64,000 bases of DNA, taken from assembly GCA_963575745.1 (NCBI GenBank), contig CAUYUJ010014270.1, positions 61,001 to 125,000 of the forward strand, in the 5' to 3' direction. Position numbers and translations under genes: made by a program. Positions within the stretch are counted from its first letter, which is position 1. The number at the start of each line of letters is the position of its first letter. Positions 63,552 to 64,000 of the stretch are shown here, piece after piece. The notes beneath the pieces were generated by a model that searched no databases, was not told the origin of the DNA, and was given only the letters and a program-made list of their open reading frames with translations. This DNA comes from Prorocentrum cordatum (lineage: Eukaryota; Sar; Dinophyceae; Prorocentrales; Prorocentraceae).

Positions 63552-64000
63552 CTTCACACGCTCCGTGGCCCCCAAGGGAACTCCACCCGAGGGCCCCGGT
63601 GGGAGGGTCGACCTGCGTCCGCCCAGCACGTGCTGGCACGCCCCTCGCATGCCTTCGCGGGAGTTCCACCCGAGGCCCCGGTGGGAGGGTCCACATGCGT
63701 CCGCCCGACACATGCTGCCACATCCCTCACACGCTTCGTGGCCCAACAGCAAACTCCACCCGAGGCCCCAGTGGGCGCGGCCACATGCGCTCGCCACACT
63801 CGCGTCGGCACACCCCCCACACGCCTCGTGGCCCCCTGGGGAGCTCCACCGAAGGCATCTCTCGCGACAGCGCTACTGACAAATTCGTCTGTTGCGCCCT
63901 TCGCCAGGACAATCTTCCGGTCCGCATGCCTCGGTCTTGCAAAGTGGTGCCCCAGCTGCAGCGGTGGCCAGTCTAGGATTAAGTCGGGCCTGTCCCTCTA

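Larger units (their letters stand above)
62530..63870. repeat. Diverged 90-bp satellite, continuation
   Basis: The same 90-bp unit (CACACGCTTCGTGGCCCCAC, GGGAGCTCCACCGA) with more substitutions and interrupted by two short insertions at 63101 and 63401. 62421-62529 is a unique spacer. Confidence 0.85.

Overview
The window looks like nuclear DNA of a dinoflagellate. A 20-base match to the dinoflagellate spliced leader lies at 60189-60208 (minus strand). Much of the DNA is GC-rich and full of microsatellites and minisatellites, and nearly all recognisable coding sequence belongs to retroelements of types common in Symbiodinium/Prorocentrum-like genomes. I see no bacterial operon, ribosome binding site, CRISPR array or convincing tRNA/rRNA gene. 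Layout: (1) 1.1-5.9 kb, minus strand, one probable spliced gene of unknown function (about 1509 residues, one 263-bp intron). (2) 6.1-6.7 kb, a 21-bp minisatellite. (3) 7.35-24.3 kb, minus strand, a very large Ty1/copia-like retroelement: Gag with coiled coil and three CCCH zinc fingers, aspartic protease, integrase, reverse transcriptase and RNase H, then a third frame of about 2,560 codons carrying a Tpt1/KptA-like RNA 2'-phosphotransferase domain. Three in-frame stops and one frameshift interrupt it. (4) 24.3-36.4 kb, no clear genes: a 158-bp-armed inverted repeat with a nested 129-bp terminal-inverted-repeat element, a 100-bp satellite (27.1-29.3 kb), degenerate CCAAGACGGCC-type repeat fields and hairpins. 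(5) 36.4-45.4 kb, plus strand, decayed LINE-type retrotransposons: an endonuclease remnant, a longer element (LINE-A: zinc-rich N-terminal part, endonuclease, RT, C-terminal Cys/His end) and a 5'-truncated relative head-to-tail behind it (LINE-B). (6) 45.7-47.3 kb, a 662-bp tandem duplication and more degenerate repeats. (7) 49.1-60.2 kb, minus strand, a nearly full-length but decayed LINE (LINE-C) beginning at the spliced-leader relic: zinc/coiled-coil N-terminus, AP-type endonuclease, 33-bp repeat cassettes, RT, RNase H, a Cys-rich C-terminus and more cassettes. (8) 60.9-63.9 kb, a 90-bp satellite with two short hairpin-rich insertions. The copia-like part is visibly less GC-rich than its surroundings. 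The coding content therefore describes retroelement life cycles (capsid, protease, integration or target-primed reverse transcription) rather than host metabolism. The most unusual items are the large third frame with the Tpt1-like domain, the spliced-leader relic marking the LINE-C 5' end, and the repeat cassettes inside LINE-C.
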